Positions 7,505-15,518 of a stretch of 25,516 bases of DNA are shown here, one piece after another. The translations under genes and the position numbers were made by a program. The notes under the pieces were generated by a model, which was not told where the DNA came from, did no database searches, and worked only from the letters and a program-made list of their open reading frames with translations. Each line of letters opens with the position of its first letter. The first letter of the stretch is position 1. The stretch is from SIG440 sp045648205 (GTDB taxonomy: Bacteria > Bacillota > Clostridia > Monoglobales > Monoglobaceae): NCBI GenBank assembly GCA_045648205.1, contig JAZRNM010000031.1:1-25516 (forward strand), given 5' to 3'.

Positions 7505-9538
7505 TTAATAAGTCAGGATTTCATCAACGCCTGTGTTTACTTCAATCCAGTCACTCTTTTTGTTCTTTATGAGATTTAGGTCAAAGCTTCCGTCATTTCC
7601 ATTGAGATTTTTGTAGAAAAATGTATCCTCAAAGTTGGTTAAATCAAAATCAAACACCTCGGACGCAAGTTCCTCTGCATTGCCGCTCAAATCCATTCTC
7701 TCCAGGGTGCCGAAAGCGCCCTCAACATTGTAATTTGAGATATAGTATATATTATCCCCTGTTTTGGAAACTCCAAACATCTCAGGTGAAACTTCTTCCT
7801 TGAGCAATGTCATTACATTTCCGTCAAGCACATAGACATCAAAAACTTTTCTTGACGGGCTATAATCCTTTGCAAACACAAACTTTCCGTCTTCAGCACG
7901 GTAGCATGCATAAACATCCTCAGCAATCTGTTCCTCTGAAACAATGTTCCCGTTCTTATATTCGCAAAGCATCAGCGTGCCGCCGCCCTTGAATGATTCA
8001 AACTCTGAAATGTATATAATCCGTCTTCCGTCAAGGCTTGCCGCCATCTGAGGTTTGTTTGCAACAACTGCATAATCCACAACAACATTTCCCGCAATCT
8101 TCTGGGGCTGTTTGCCTCTGGTGTATGCATAATAATCGGCTAACTTTCCTGAATACACCTTGTCATAAATAACAGTTTTTTCATCCTTTGATGTCATCAG
8201 AATTCCACTTATGCCTGAGGCTATCTTTTCTTTCTTTCCGGAATCAACATCCACATTGTAGAGATTGTTTGTTCCATCATCGGCTATGCCATAAACATAA
8301 ATGTTGTTTTTCTTTTTCTGAACAAATGGTGCTTTTTTGGTTCTTTCTCCAAGTCTTATTGCACGGTTTTTCTTGTTTATAGCATATATGTCGAAAGAGC
8401 CATCCTCTTTGTCATAATCTTTGCCATAAATATGTGACGAACCATCCTGACTTGAACCGAACAATTTGCATACATCTGTGTCGAGCTTAACCTTTTCTTC
8501 ATCAAGTTTTGCAAGACTCTTGACATAAAGGTCTCCACTCATTTCAACACGATTCAGATTCTGAAGGAACACCGCCCATTCGCCGTCCTTTGTGAATTCA
8601 AATGTTCCGTGGTCAATGTCTGTTGCAATTTTGAATGGCTCATCAATGCCTTTTTCCCAATAATACAAAACGCCCATATCACCATTTTTGTCCGTAGTTT
8701 GCAAATAGAGCAGTTTTGTTCCGTCTTCTGTCATAACAATTGAATTATGTACAGTTTCTGAAATTTTGGTGATTTTTCTTATCTTTCCGTTTTCAATCAC
8801 ATTGAGATTTCCAATATTGGTTGAAGGGTCATAGTTTTCAAAGAAGAATGTTACCTTTCCGTTGGCAGTTGAATGAACTAACCCTGCATTTTTTGCAGCA
8901 CGTTCAGCCGAAACAAGTTCTCCTTCTTCGTCAAGCTTTCTCATATATGCATCATTGACAACACTTTCTGACACAAGAAGGTTCTTGCCCTTGTAAACCA
9001 TATACATTGAATTGTCCTTTACATATGTGTATGACGCAACTGCACTATCACCATTTGAAACAGCGCTTGCCACACCAACAACAATCAGCACCAAAACAAC
9101 AAGGCACGCTGCAACCGCACCAATACCCACTACACGCTTTGTGAATGCTTTCTTGTCAAGTTTGCCGAATTTGGGGAACTTAATTCCCGTAAAGGTTTTC
9201 TTTTCTCTAACCGTTTTTTCCTTTTTCGGTTTGACAACCGTCTTCTTGCGGCTGTCTGTCGCCTTCAAAGTTTCACCCCGACGTGCAGCACGACGAGCCG
9301 CCCTTTTTGCAGCGCGGCGATCTGCCAAAAACTTTTCAATGGCATTTCTCTTTGATTTCTTTCCGGTTTCCTTTATGGTATTATGCAGCTTTGTCACCTG
9401 CTCCGGTGAAGTAATTGTGTACTTAAAGTCAAAGTTTTTAAATTTTTCGTCTTCTGTGGCACTTTGGGTAAGTGTTTTGCAATAAGGACACTTCTTCACG
9501 CCCTCATAAATATCTGCTCCACATTCCAAACATTTCAT
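7505..9538 (-). CDS. Zinc-ribbon single-pass membrane protein with a large beta-propeller-like outer region, unknown function
   Basis: A 677-residue protein read from the ATG at 9538, where GGAGGG lies six bases upstream; an ATG 24 bases earlier lacks such a site. Residues 3-20 form a zinc ribbon (CLEC and CPYC). A lysine/arginine-rich linker follows, with a run of Ala-Ala-Arg-Arg-type repeats at about 74-87. One transmembrane helix spans about 136-159. The remaining 500 or so residues contain repeated short strands such as MTEDGTKLLYLQT, FTKDGEWAVFLQ and ASLDGRRIIYISE, resembling TolB/WD40-like propeller blades. The predicted topology is zinc ribbon inside and propeller outside. It is the first gene of the nadD-nadE operon. 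I do not recognise a function; sensing or scaffolding at the envelope is only a guess. Confidence 0.85.
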   Translation of the reverse strand: MKCLECGADIYEGVKKCPYCKTLTQSATEDEKFKNFDFKYTITSPEQVTKLHNTIKETGKKSKRNAIEKFLADRRAAKRAARRAARRGETLKATDSRKKTVVKPKKEKTVREKKTFTGIKFPKFGKLDKKAFTKRVVGIGAVAACLVVLVLIVVGVASAVSNGDSAVASYTYVKDNSMYMVYKGKNLLVSESVVNDAYMRKLDEEGELVSAERAAKNAGLVHSTANGKVTFFFENYDPSTNIGNLNVIENGKIRKITKISETVHNSIVMTEDGTKLLYLQTTDKNGDMGVLYYWEKGIDEPFKIATDIDHGTFEFTKDGEWAVFLQNLNRVEMSGDLYVKSLAKLDEEKVKLDTDVCKLFGSSQDGSSHIYGKDYDKEDGSFDIYAINKKNRAIRLGERTKKAPFVQKKKNNIYVYGIADDGTNNLYNVDVDSGKKEKIASGISGILMTSKDEKTVIYDKVYSGKLADYYAYTRGKQPQKIAGNVVVDYAVVANKPQMAASLDGRRIIYISEFESFKGGGTLMLCEYKNGNIVSEEQIAEDVYACYRAEDGKFVFAKDYSPSRKVFDVYVLDGNVMTLLKEEVSPEMFGVSKTGDNIYYISNYNVEGAFGTLERMDLSGNAEELASEVFDFDLTNFEDTFFYKNLNGNDGSFDLNLIKNKKSDWIEVNTGVDEILTY

Positions 9539-9623
9539 CAGAATCCCTCCGATTTCTCTCAAAATATATCATAAAAGATGTCCTGTTTTATCTGTCAATA
9601 GCAAATCAATGCCTATCGTTTCT

Positions 9624-9652
9624 AGTATAACATATAAGCTCGCAAAAAACAA
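9624..9652 (-). promoter_or_regulatory. Predicted sigma-A promoter for the zinc-ribbon/nadD/leuS/nadE operon
   Basis: Read on the minus strand: a -35 element TTGTTT (9647-9652), a 17-base spacer and a -10 element TATACT (9624-9629), preceded by TG at the extended -10 position. The predicted leader to the ATG at 9538 is about 80 bases. A second candidate in the same gap, TTGACA at 9593-9598 with TATGAT at 9568-9573, has a long 19-base spacer and is weaker. Motif reading only. Confidence 0.6.
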
Positions 9653-9664
9653 CATTATATTCGA

Positions 9665-9684
9665 AAAAATGACTATTCATTTTT
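9665..9684 (-). terminator. Weak A/T-only hairpin at the end of trmD
   Basis: The inverted repeat AAAAATGA-CTAT-TCATTTTT overlaps the trmD stop codon. On the minus strand it ends in a T run, so it could act as an intrinsic terminator, but the stem has only one G/C pair. It fits the position between the trmD operon and the separate promoter of the next gene. Low confidence. Confidence 0.25.
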
Positions 9685-10413
9685 CAATTTTTCTATAATC
9701 TTCAAATCATCTTTTGAAAGCTTTGCACGGCTTAACATTCCACGGCGTTTTTTCAGGGTGTTTCTGAGGGCCGCCTCCCTTTTCCATTCACAAATCAGCT
9801 TGTGATTTCCATTCATCAAAACCTCGGGTACTTCCTTGTCGTGCCACACCGCAGGCCGTGTGTATTGGGGATATTCCAGAAGTCCGCTGAAATGCGATTC
9901 ATCAGAGAAAGCATCCTCACACGCAAGCACGCCGGGAAGCATTCTTGCGGTTGCATCCACAACAGCCATTGCTGCAATCTCACCGCCTGTCAGCACAAAA
10001 TCTCCCATAGAAATTTCCATATCTGCAATTTCATCAAGAACCCTTTGGTCGACGCCCTCATAATGTCCGCAGATAATAACCAAATGCTTTTTCTTTGCCA
10101 ATTTCTTTGCAGTGGACTGTCTGAAGGTTTTTCCCTGAGGTGACATATATATGGTCAGAGGCTTGTAGTCAAGTCCTTCACACACACTTTTGTATGCAAG
10201 AAATATAGGCTCTGCCTGCATGACCATTCCCTGACCTCCGCCATAGGGGTAGTCATCAACCTGCTTGTGCTTGTTGAACGCGAAATCACGGATTTGCACG
10301 CAATTTATCTCGAGTATGCCATTTTCCACCGCTCTGCCTATAATGGAATTCCCAAGCACGGCATCAAACATTTCGGGAAATAGTGTCAAAATATCAACTC
10401 TAAACTCTGCCAT
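9673..10413 (-). CDS. trmD: tRNA (guanine-N1)-methyltransferase TrmD
   Basis: A 246-residue SPOUT-family methyltransferase that makes m1G37 in tRNAs reading CNN codons and so prevents +1 frameshifting. Typical blocks are DILTLFPEMFD at the N-terminus, the YGGGQGMVM loop, the S-adenosylmethionine-binding trefoil knot (MSPQGKTF, ICGHYEGVDQRV, GDFVLTGGEIAAM) and LEYPQYTRP. Length is normal. The start overlaps the rimM stop by one base (TGATG), giving translational coupling. rplS, which usually follows trmD, is not present here. Confidence 0.98.
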   Translation of the reverse strand: MAEFRVDILTLFPEMFDAVLGNSIIGRAVENGILEINCVQIRDFAFNKHKQVDDYPYGGGQGMVMQAEPIFLAYKSVCEGLDYKPLTIYMSPQGKTFRQSTAKKLAKKKHLVIICGHYEGVDQRVLDEIADMEISMGDFVLTGGEIAAMAVVDATARMLPGVLACEDAFSDESHFSGLLEYPQYTRPAVWHDKEVPEVLMNGNHKLICEWKREAALRNTLKKRRGMLSRAKLSKDDLKIIEKLKNE

Positions 10414-10910
10414 CAGTCAATCAATCCTTTTAGCGGTTCAATTATTATTTTCTTTTCTTCCGTGTCGACGGATTTCACAACCTCGTCAATAACGGGAATA
10501 AGCACTTGTTTTTTGTCATCATTTTCAACAACATAGACATCGTTGCTGCCCGTTTTGATTATGTCGCAAATTCTGCCCAGAGCAATTCCGTCAACCGTTT
10601 CAACCTCGCAGCCCAAAAGGTCGCAAATATAGAACGTACCCTCAGGGAGCTCTCCCAGTTCCTCTCTCGGAACCATCAAAATCTTGTTCCGATATTTTTC
10701 TGCAACATTAATGTCGTCAATTCCTGAAAGTTTGAGAATTACCATATTTTTGTGAACTCTTGATTTTTCAATATCAAACTCTTCACCATCTATCAAAACA
10801 TACGCAAGCTCGTCAAAGACCCCGGCATCATCACACCAGGGCATCACCTTCACATCACCGCGAAGTCCGTGCGTATTCACTATTTGTCCAATTTCAAGTT
10901 CTTTTTTCAT
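10413..10910 (-). CDS. rimM: 16S rRNA processing / 30S maturation factor RimM
   Basis: A 165-residue protein that binds S19 and helps mature the head of the 30S subunit. The N-terminal RimM domain starts with IGQIVNTHGLRGDVKVMPW, and the PRC-barrel domain follows from about residue 95 (TFYICDLLGCEVETVDG, then KTGSNDVYVVENDDKKQVLIPVIDEVVKSVD). Length is typical. It comes between khpA and trmD, the standard order. The gap to khpA holds a structured inverted repeat that might reduce or time expression of rimM-trmD. Confidence 0.97.
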   Translation of the reverse strand: MKKELEIGQIVNTHGLRGDVKVMPWCDDAGVFDELAYVLIDGEEFDIEKSRVHKNMVILKLSGIDDINVAEKYRNKILMVPREELGELPEGTFYICDLLGCEVETVDGIALGRICDIIKTGSNDVYVVENDDKKQVLIPVIDEVVKSVDTEEKKIIIEPLKGLID

Positions 10911-10934
10911 ATCAATTCCTCAAAAAGCAAGCAA

Positions 10935-10982
10935 AGACTGTACCACTTCGAGCTACGGCAATCCGTCTCGACGATACAGTCT
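10935..10982 (-). other. Structured inverted repeat between khpA and rimM, possible attenuator or processing site
   Basis: A 48-base imperfect palindrome. Outer stem AGACTGTA (10935-10942) pairs with TACAGTCT (10975-10982), middle stem TCGAG (10948-10952) with CTCGA (10967-10971), inner stem ACGG (10955-10958) with CCGT (10963-10966), closing on a CAAT loop. In total 17 base pairs. On the minus strand it is followed by a T-rich stretch ending in TTTTT, so it could terminate part of the transcripts coming from khpA. Whether it is a terminator, a processing site or a dispersed repeat cannot be decided from one copy. Confidence 0.5.
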
Positions 10983-10994
10983 GTCTTACAAAAA

Positions 10995-11222
10995 TTATAC
11001 AATATCAACCGTAACCTTCTTGTTATCGTGACTTGCAGCAGCCTTGACAACGGTTCTGATAGCCTTTGCTATTCTTCCCTGCTTGCCGATTACCTTGCCC
11101 ATATCGCCTTCGCCCACGTGCAAGGTGAGAACAACTGCATTATCCTGAACACTTTCTTCAACAGAAACTGCATCAGGCTCTGAAACCATTGATTTTGCAA
11201 TAAATTCCAAAAGTTCTTTCAT
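10995..11222 (-). CDS. khpA: KhpA, small KH-domain RNA-binding protein
   Basis: A 75-residue protein read from the ATG at 11222, which has GGAGG seven bases upstream; a start 27 bases further up would make it longer than the family. The KH fold shows its GXXG loop in VIGKQGRIAKAIR. KhpA (formerly YlqC) pairs with KhpB in Gram-positive bacteria and binds many RNAs, affecting cell elongation and division. Its position between rpsP and rimM is the usual one. Hairpins lie in the gaps on both sides of it. Confidence 0.94.
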   Translation of the reverse strand: MKELLEFIAKSMVSEPDAVSVEESVQDNAVVLTLHVGEGDMGKVIGKQGRIAKAIRTVVKAAASHDNKKVTVDIV

Positions 11223-11241
11223 TTCTTTTCCTCCAAGACCC

Positions 11242-11280
11242 TGGCTCACAAGCCAACCCTTGTCCTCAGGAAGAGGACAA
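11242..11280 (-). other. Two adjacent hairpins between rpsP and khpA
   Basis: Hairpin one: TTGTCCTC (11260-11267) with GAGGACAA (11273-11280), a perfect 8-bp stem with a 5-base loop. Hairpin two: TGGCT (11242-11246) with AGCCA (11251-11255) and a 4-base loop. Neither is followed by a T run on the minus strand, so they do not look like intrinsic terminators. They lie 20-58 bases upstream of the khpA start and could be RNase processing or stability elements that separate rpsP from the downstream genes. Confidence 0.5.
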
Positions 11281-11301
11281 AGGCGACCTTAAAAGCAAGA
11301 A

Positions 11302-11544
11302 TTAGATAATGCCCTTTTCTTTAAGAAGACGCTTAACTGTGTCTGTAGGCTGTGCACCATTGCCGATCCACTTTGTAACCTTTTCAGCATCAAAGTCAAC
11401 AGCTGCAGGCTTTACCATAGGATTGTATGTTCCAACCTGTTCAATGAATCTGCCATCTCTGGGATATCTTGAATCTGCTACAACTACACGGTAGAAAGGA
11501 GCCTTCTTTGAACCCATTCTTCTCAAACGAATTTTTACTGCCAT
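11302..11544 (-). CDS. rpsP: 30S ribosomal protein S16
   Basis: An 80-residue protein with the S16 signature MAVKIRLRRMGSKKAPFYRVVVADSR and the following GRFIEQVGTYNPM block. S16 is an early-binding protein needed for 30S assembly. Length is normal. GGAGG lies just upstream of the ATG. It sits between ffh and khpA in the usual order, with a 46-base A/T-rich gap to ffh and hairpins after it. Confidence 0.99.
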   Translation of the reverse strand: MAVKIRLRRMGSKKAPFYRVVVADSRYPRDGRFIEQVGTYNPMVKPAAVDFDAEKVTKWIGNGAQPTDTVKRLLKEKGII

Positions 11545-11590
11545 AATAAATTACCTCCAAAAAATATATAAATTTAATAATTTTCTTTAT

Positions 11591-12949
11591 TTAAAAGGGA
11601 AATTTTATTTTCCCCATCTTGCCCATTTTACCCATTCTGCCAAGCTGCTTTGCCATTTTGCCACCCGTCATCATTTTCATCATCTTTTGCATCTGTTCAA
11701 ATTGCTTGACAAGTGCATTCACCTCAGCAACTGTTGTTCCGCTGCCCTTGGCGATTCTTTCACGACGTTTCGGGGTAAGCTTGTCGCGGTTTTCTCTCTC
11801 TCCCTTTGTCATTGACTTTATGATTGCCTCAGTATGAGCCATCTTTTTCTCATCAATGTTGACATCCTTGAGAGCCTGAGTGTTAACTCCGGGAAGCATT
11901 CCGATTATCTGTTCAAGTGGCCCCATTTTTTTCATCTGTTCCATTTGATCAAGAAAATCGCTGTAGGTATAGGTGGAGTTTCGCATTTTCTGCTCAAGTT
12001 CCAATGCCTTTTTTTCATCAAGAGCTTGCTCCGCCTTTTCAATAAGACTAAGCATATCTCCCATACCGAGAATTCGTGATGCCATTCTCTCGGGGTGGAA
12101 CACCTCAAGATCGGTGAGTTTTTCGCCCATACCGCAGAACTTGATTGGCTTTTGTGTCACCGCACGGACCGAAATCGCCGCACCGCCACGAGTGTCGCCG
12201 TCAAGCTTTGTGAGAACAACTCCGTCAATTTCAAGCTCATTGTTGAAGCTTTCTGCAACATTGACTGCATCCTGACCTGTCATTGCATCAACCACAAGCA
12301 GAATTTCTGTGGGCTCAATGCTTTCCTTTATGTCTTTCAGCTCGTTCATCAGTTCTTCATCAATGTGAAGTCTGCCGGCTGTGTCCACAATCAGAATGTC
12401 ATTGGAATGAAGTCTTGCGTGTTCCAAAGCCTTTGTTGCAATTTCAACAGGATTGGTGTTTCCCTCAATGCTGAAAACAGGAATATCGAGCTGTCCGCCC
12501 ACAACCTGGAGCTGTTTAACCGCCGCAGGACGATAAACATCGCAGGCACAGAGCAAAGGTCTTTTCCCCTGCTTTTTGAGGAGTCCGCCAAGCTTTGCTG
12601 CCGTGGTGGTTTTTCCTGCACCCTGGAGTCCCGTCATCATAATTACTGTCGGTGGCTTTGAAGAAATCTTTATTTTTTGCTCATCACCCATAAGGGCAAT
12701 GAGTTCCTCATTAACTATCTTTATAACCTGCTGAGCAGGTGTGAGAGATTCCATAACCTCTGCACCTGAGGCACGTTCTGAAACGCTGTTTATGAAGTTC
12801 TTGACAACTTTGAAGTTAACGTCTGCCTCAAGGAGTGCCAATTTCACTTCACGCATAGCCTCTTTCAAATCAGCCGCAGAAACCTTACCCTTTCCACGAA
12901 GCTTTTTGAAGGTGCTTTGCAGCTTATCTGACAAGCTTTCAAATGCCAT
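11591..12949 (-). CDS. ffh: Signal recognition particle protein Ffh
   Basis: A 452-residue SRP54-type GTPase that binds signal sequences of nascent membrane and secreted proteins together with 4.5S/6S RNA and FtsY. Read from the ATG at 12949, with AAAGGAG upstream; a TTG 18 bases earlier is in frame but lies within that site. The N domain is followed by the G domain with GLQGAGKTTTAAKLG near residue 105, then DTAGRLHID and TKLDGDTRGG. The methionine-rich M domain fills the last third and ends in a Met/Lys/Gly tail with repeated GKMGKM. ylxM lies directly upstream, as is common. Confidence 0.98.
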   Translation of the reverse strand: MAFESLSDKLQSTFKKLRGKGKVSAADLKEAMREVKLALLEADVNFKVVKNFINSVSERASGAEVMESLTPAQQVIKIVNEELIALMGDEQKIKISSKPPTVIMMTGLQGAGKTTTAAKLGGLLKKQGKRPLLCACDVYRPAAVKQLQVVGGQLDIPVFSIEGNTNPVEIATKALEHARLHSNDILIVDTAGRLHIDEELMNELKDIKESIEPTEILLVVDAMTGQDAVNVAESFNNELEIDGVVLTKLDGDTRGGAAISVRAVTQKPIKFCGMGEKLTDLEVFHPERMASRILGMGDMLSLIEKAEQALDEKKALELEQKMRNSTYTYSDFLDQMEQMKKMGPLEQIIGMLPGVNTQALKDVNIDEKKMAHTEAIIKSMTKGERENRDKLTPKRRERIAKGSGTTVAEVNALVKQFEQMQKMMKMMTGGKMAKQLGRMGKMGKMGKIKFPF

Positions 12950-12979
12950 AAGACACACTCCTTTCAAAAAGTTTATGTA

Positions 12980-13351
12980 TCAATCTTCAATCTCATTAAT
13001 CCCTGCAACAATGGCAAGAATTCTGTTTATCTGATGTTTAATGCTGTCGGGCAAGAGCTTTGCCTCCGGAGAACTTTCAATTGCTGAAATAATGTCATCG
13101 ATTTCAGCAAGGCTTGACTTGATTCCGAGAAATCTTGCTGCCAGCCCAAGTTTTGACTCCACGGCATATAGTGCCGCTTCAGCTCGTTTCAGATTGTCCC
13201 GCACGCCTTGCCGGCTTATGCCAAGCTCCGCCCCAACCTCCGCCAAAGACAAATCCTCATTGTAATAAAGGTCAACGGTGTCTGCCTGACGAGGGGTAAG
13301 CATATTTTTGTAAAAGCTCAAAAGAAGAGAAATTTCAACGTTTTTTTCCAT
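12980..13351 (-). CDS. ylxM: YlxM family helix-turn-helix protein associated with SRP
   Basis: A 123-residue protein of the YlxM/p13 (UPF0122) family. The N-terminal half resembles sigma factor region 4: LTPRQADTVDLYYNEDLSLAEVGAELGISRQGVRDNLKRAE contains the helix-turn-helix. In streptococci the homologue modulates SRP activity; a DNA-binding role is not proven. GGAGG precedes the ATG. It is the first gene of the operon, and the promoter lies in the end of lgt. Confidence 0.92.
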   Translation of the reverse strand: MEKNVEISLLLSFYKNMLTPRQADTVDLYYNEDLSLAEVGAELGISRQGVRDNLKRAEAALYAVESKLGLAARFLGIKSSLAEIDDIISAIESSPEAKLLPDSIKHQINRILAIVAGINEIED

Positions 13352-13377
13352 TTTTTCTCCTCCTTTTTTTGCATCTG

Positions 13378-13397
13378 TAAAGCACCCGAGCTTTACA
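13378..13397 (-). promoter_or_regulatory. Hairpin in the 5' leader of the ylxM-ffh operon
   Basis: GTAAAGC (13378-13384) and GCTTTAC (13391-13397) form a perfect 7-bp stem with a 6-base loop. It would be at the very 5' end of the mRNA made from the promoter at 13407-13435, starting near 13400. 5'-terminal hairpins commonly protect transcripts from RNases. It lacks a T run directly after it and so is not a good terminator. Confidence 0.5.
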
Positions 13398-13406
13398 CCT
13401 CAACAA

Positions 13407-13435
13407 TTGTAACTCAAATTTCCTTATTTGTCAAG
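13407..13435 (-). promoter_or_regulatory. Sigma-A promoter of ylxM-ffh-rpsP-khpA-rimM-trmD
   Basis: On the minus strand: perfect -35 TTGACA (13430-13435), 17-base spacer, -10 TACAAT (13407-13412, five of six matches). It overlaps the last codons and stop of lgt, so the operon can be transcribed independently of the upstream peptidase/lgt genes. Leader to the ylxM ATG is about 50 bases. Confidence 0.8.
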
Positions 13436-14229
13436 TCTTTTTTTGATTTTTTTCTGCTAAAAATCGCCACTGCAATTCCCACAAAAATAATAACCAAAGA
13501 CAAGATTTGAGAAACTCTGAAATCACCAAGATAAAGTGAGTCTGTCCTGAGTCCTTCAATCATCAGTCTGCCAAGACCATACCAAACCATATAGCCACAG
13601 AAAACCTCACCATCAAAAGCCTTTTTCTTTCTGTATAGAACTAAAATAAGTACACCCATCGCATTCCAGAGCGATTCGTAAAGAAAAGTGGGATGAGCCA
13701 TGTCGGCAACCACTCTTCCATTTTTCACAATAGTCATTGCCCAGGGAAGATTGCAGCTTTCACCAAATGCCTCACCATTCACAAAGTTACCCCATCTGCC
13801 CACAGCTTGTCCAATCAAAAGTCCTATGGCAAGCACATCAAGGACCTTTCCCGCACTGAGCTTTTTCGCCTTGCAATAGAAAAACACACTAATCCCGGCA
13901 CCAATAACCGCTCCATAAATTGCAATTCCACCACCTCGTATATTAAAAATTTCTACGAGATTGTTCTTGTAACTGTCCCACTCAAAAATAACATAATATG
14001 CCCTTGCACATACTATTGACACGGGAATTGCAATTATCAGCATATTGAAAAAATCATCCTGAGAAATTCCCAGTCTTTTTGTTTCATAAGTTGCAAACCA
14101 AAAAGCAAGCACAAGACCAAGAGCAATCAGAAGCCCGTAAAAATATACAGGCATTCCGAAAACTGAGAAAGCTACTCTGTTTATCTCAAACTCTAGCCCA
14201 AGATTGGGAAACGAAATATTATTTATCAT
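13414..14229 (-). CDS. lgt: Prolipoprotein diacylglyceryl transferase
   Basis: A 271-residue polytopic membrane enzyme that transfers diacylglycerol from phosphatidylglycerol to the lipobox cysteine of prelipoproteins, the first step of lipoprotein maturation. The Lgt signature GRWGNFVNGEAFG is visible mid-protein, with the catalytic-region HPTFLYESLWN after it. About seven hydrophobic segments can be traced. The ATG at 14229 has GGAGG seven bases upstream and overlaps the stop of the preceding M16 peptidase by one base (TAATG), showing coupling. An earlier in-frame start would add 14 residues without membrane character. Clients in this window would include the zinc-binding lipoprotein at 18421-19353. 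Confidence 0.97.
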   Translation of the reverse strand: MINNISFPNLGLEFEINRVAFSVFGMPVYFYGLLIALGLVLAFWFATYETKRLGISQDDFFNMLIIAIPVSIVCARAYYVIFEWDSYKNNLVEIFNIRGGGIAIYGAVIGAGISVFFYCKAKKLSAGKVLDVLAIGLLIGQAVGRWGNFVNGEAFGESCNLPWAMTIVKNGRVVADMAHPTFLYESLWNAMGVLILVLYRKKKAFDGEVFCGYMVWYGLGRLMIEGLRTDSLYLGDFRVSQILSLVIIFVGIAVAIFSRKKSKKDLTNKEI

Positions 14230-15518
14230 TATTGCTCCTCCAGAGGCTCCACAACAGACAAAACGCAACACGCCTCATCAAAGTGCTCATTCAGTCTTTC
14301 TTCAAGCTGAGCAAGAGTAACCGATTCAACCTGCTTGCTATAATCAAATGGATTTATCTGATTCATAAAACAACGGATAAAGTCGTTGCCCAGTTTTTCA
14401 ACACTGTTGAATTTTCTCAAAGCTTTTCCAATCAGCACACGCTTTGCAATAGCCACAGCCTTTTCATCAAAACCGTTTTCTTTAACTTTTTTGAGATATT
14501 CAAGGGTTCTTTCAAATACGGTTTCGGGCTTATCGCTTTCACCGCTTATTGACGAAAAGCCATAACTTCTTTCAAGCTCTGTATCCTTGCCGAAGCTTCC
14601 GTCAATCAAGCCTTCACCATAAAGCTCTGTGAAAAACTCACTGCTTTTTCCAAAAAGAACTTCCATAAGAATTTGAGTTTTTATCTGTTTCAAAGCGAGA
14701 GCCTCTCCTGAAATGCCCTCCTCTTTTTCCTTGAAGCCTATAAGAAACATTGGTTTTGAAACGCTCAGTTTCTGTCTGACAATTCTTTGCGAAATTCCAT
14801 CAGGCTCATTAACTTTCCGTTTTTCTATTTTCCCTCTGTCCTTTTCAGGGCTGACGTGTTTATCAATATACCGGACTGCTTCATTTTCATCAATATCCCC
14901 AACCAGAACAAGCAGCATATTTGACGGATTGTAATATGCCTCACAGCATTTGTAAAGAAGTTCAGGAGTTATCTTGCTTATACTTTCAACTGTTCCTGCT
15001 ATATCCATTTTTACGGGGTTATTGTGATACATTCCCTGAAGCATATTGAAAAACAATCTCCAGTTTGGGTCATCATCATACATTTTGATTTCCTGACCGA
15101 TTATTCCCTGTTCCTTTGCAACATTCTCATCTGTGAAGTATGGATTATTCACAAATTCAAGCAAAATATCAAGATTTTCATAGAAATTTTCCGTGCAGGA
15201 GAATAGATATGCCGTCATGTCAAAGCTCGTGAAGGCATTGCTGCTTGCACCCGTCAACGCAAATTTATCAAAAGCATTTTTGCCGTCTTCCTCCTCGAAC
15301 AACTTGTGTTCCAGAAAGTGGGCAATGCCATCGGGAAGTCTCTGTTCCATGCCGTCAATCTTCAACACATCATCAACCGAGCCATATTCTGTTCCGTAAA
15401 TCGCATAATACTTGCAAAAGCCCTTTTTCGGAACAATATAAACCCGAAGCCCGCTTTCGTGAACACCAAACAAAACACTCTCCTTCAGAGCCTTATTTTC
15501 CGTTTTTTCAAACCTCAC
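14229..15518 (-). CDS. ymfH: M16 family zinc metallopeptidase, active-type subunit (YmfH-like)
   Basis: A 429-residue M16 (pitrilysin/MPP-like) peptidase. The inverted zinc motif HFLEH is at residues 67-71, followed some 75 residues later by EQGIIGQEI, which carries the third ligand Glu. The second half is the usual C-terminal M16 domain. I choose the GTG at 15518, which overlaps the end of the upstream gene by 11 bases and has AGGGGG nine bases upstream; a longer version starting at 15554 lies deeper in that gene. It pairs with the motif-less M16 protein next to it, like YmfF/YmfH of Bacillus subtilis. The substrate is not known from the sequence. Confidence 0.9.
   Translation of the reverse strand: MRFEKTENKALKESVLFGVHESGLRVYIVPKKGFCKYYAIYGTEYGSVDDVLKIDGMEQRLPDGIAHFLEHKLFEEEDGKNAFDKFALTGASSNAFTSFDMTAYLFSCTENFYENLDILLEFVNNPYFTDENVAKEQGIIGQEIKMYDDDPNWRLFFNMLQGMYHNNPVKMDIAGTVESISKITPELLYKCCEAYYNPSNMLLVLVGDIDENEAVRYIDKHVSPEKDRGKIEKRKVNEPDGISQRIVRQKLSVSKPMFLIGFKEKEEGISGEALALKQIKTQILMEVLFGKSSEFFTELYGEGLIDGSFGKDTELERSYGFSSISGESDKPETVFERTLEYLKKVKENGFDEKAVAIAKRVLIGKALRKFNSVEKLGNDFIRCFMNQINPFDYSKQVESVTLAQLEERLNEHFDEACCVLSVVEPLEEQ

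Noticed and set aside
12095..12661. A 188-codon open frame on the plus strand inside ffh
   Set aside because: Antisense shadow of the highly conserved Ffh GTPase domain; composition and lack of motifs speak against a gene.
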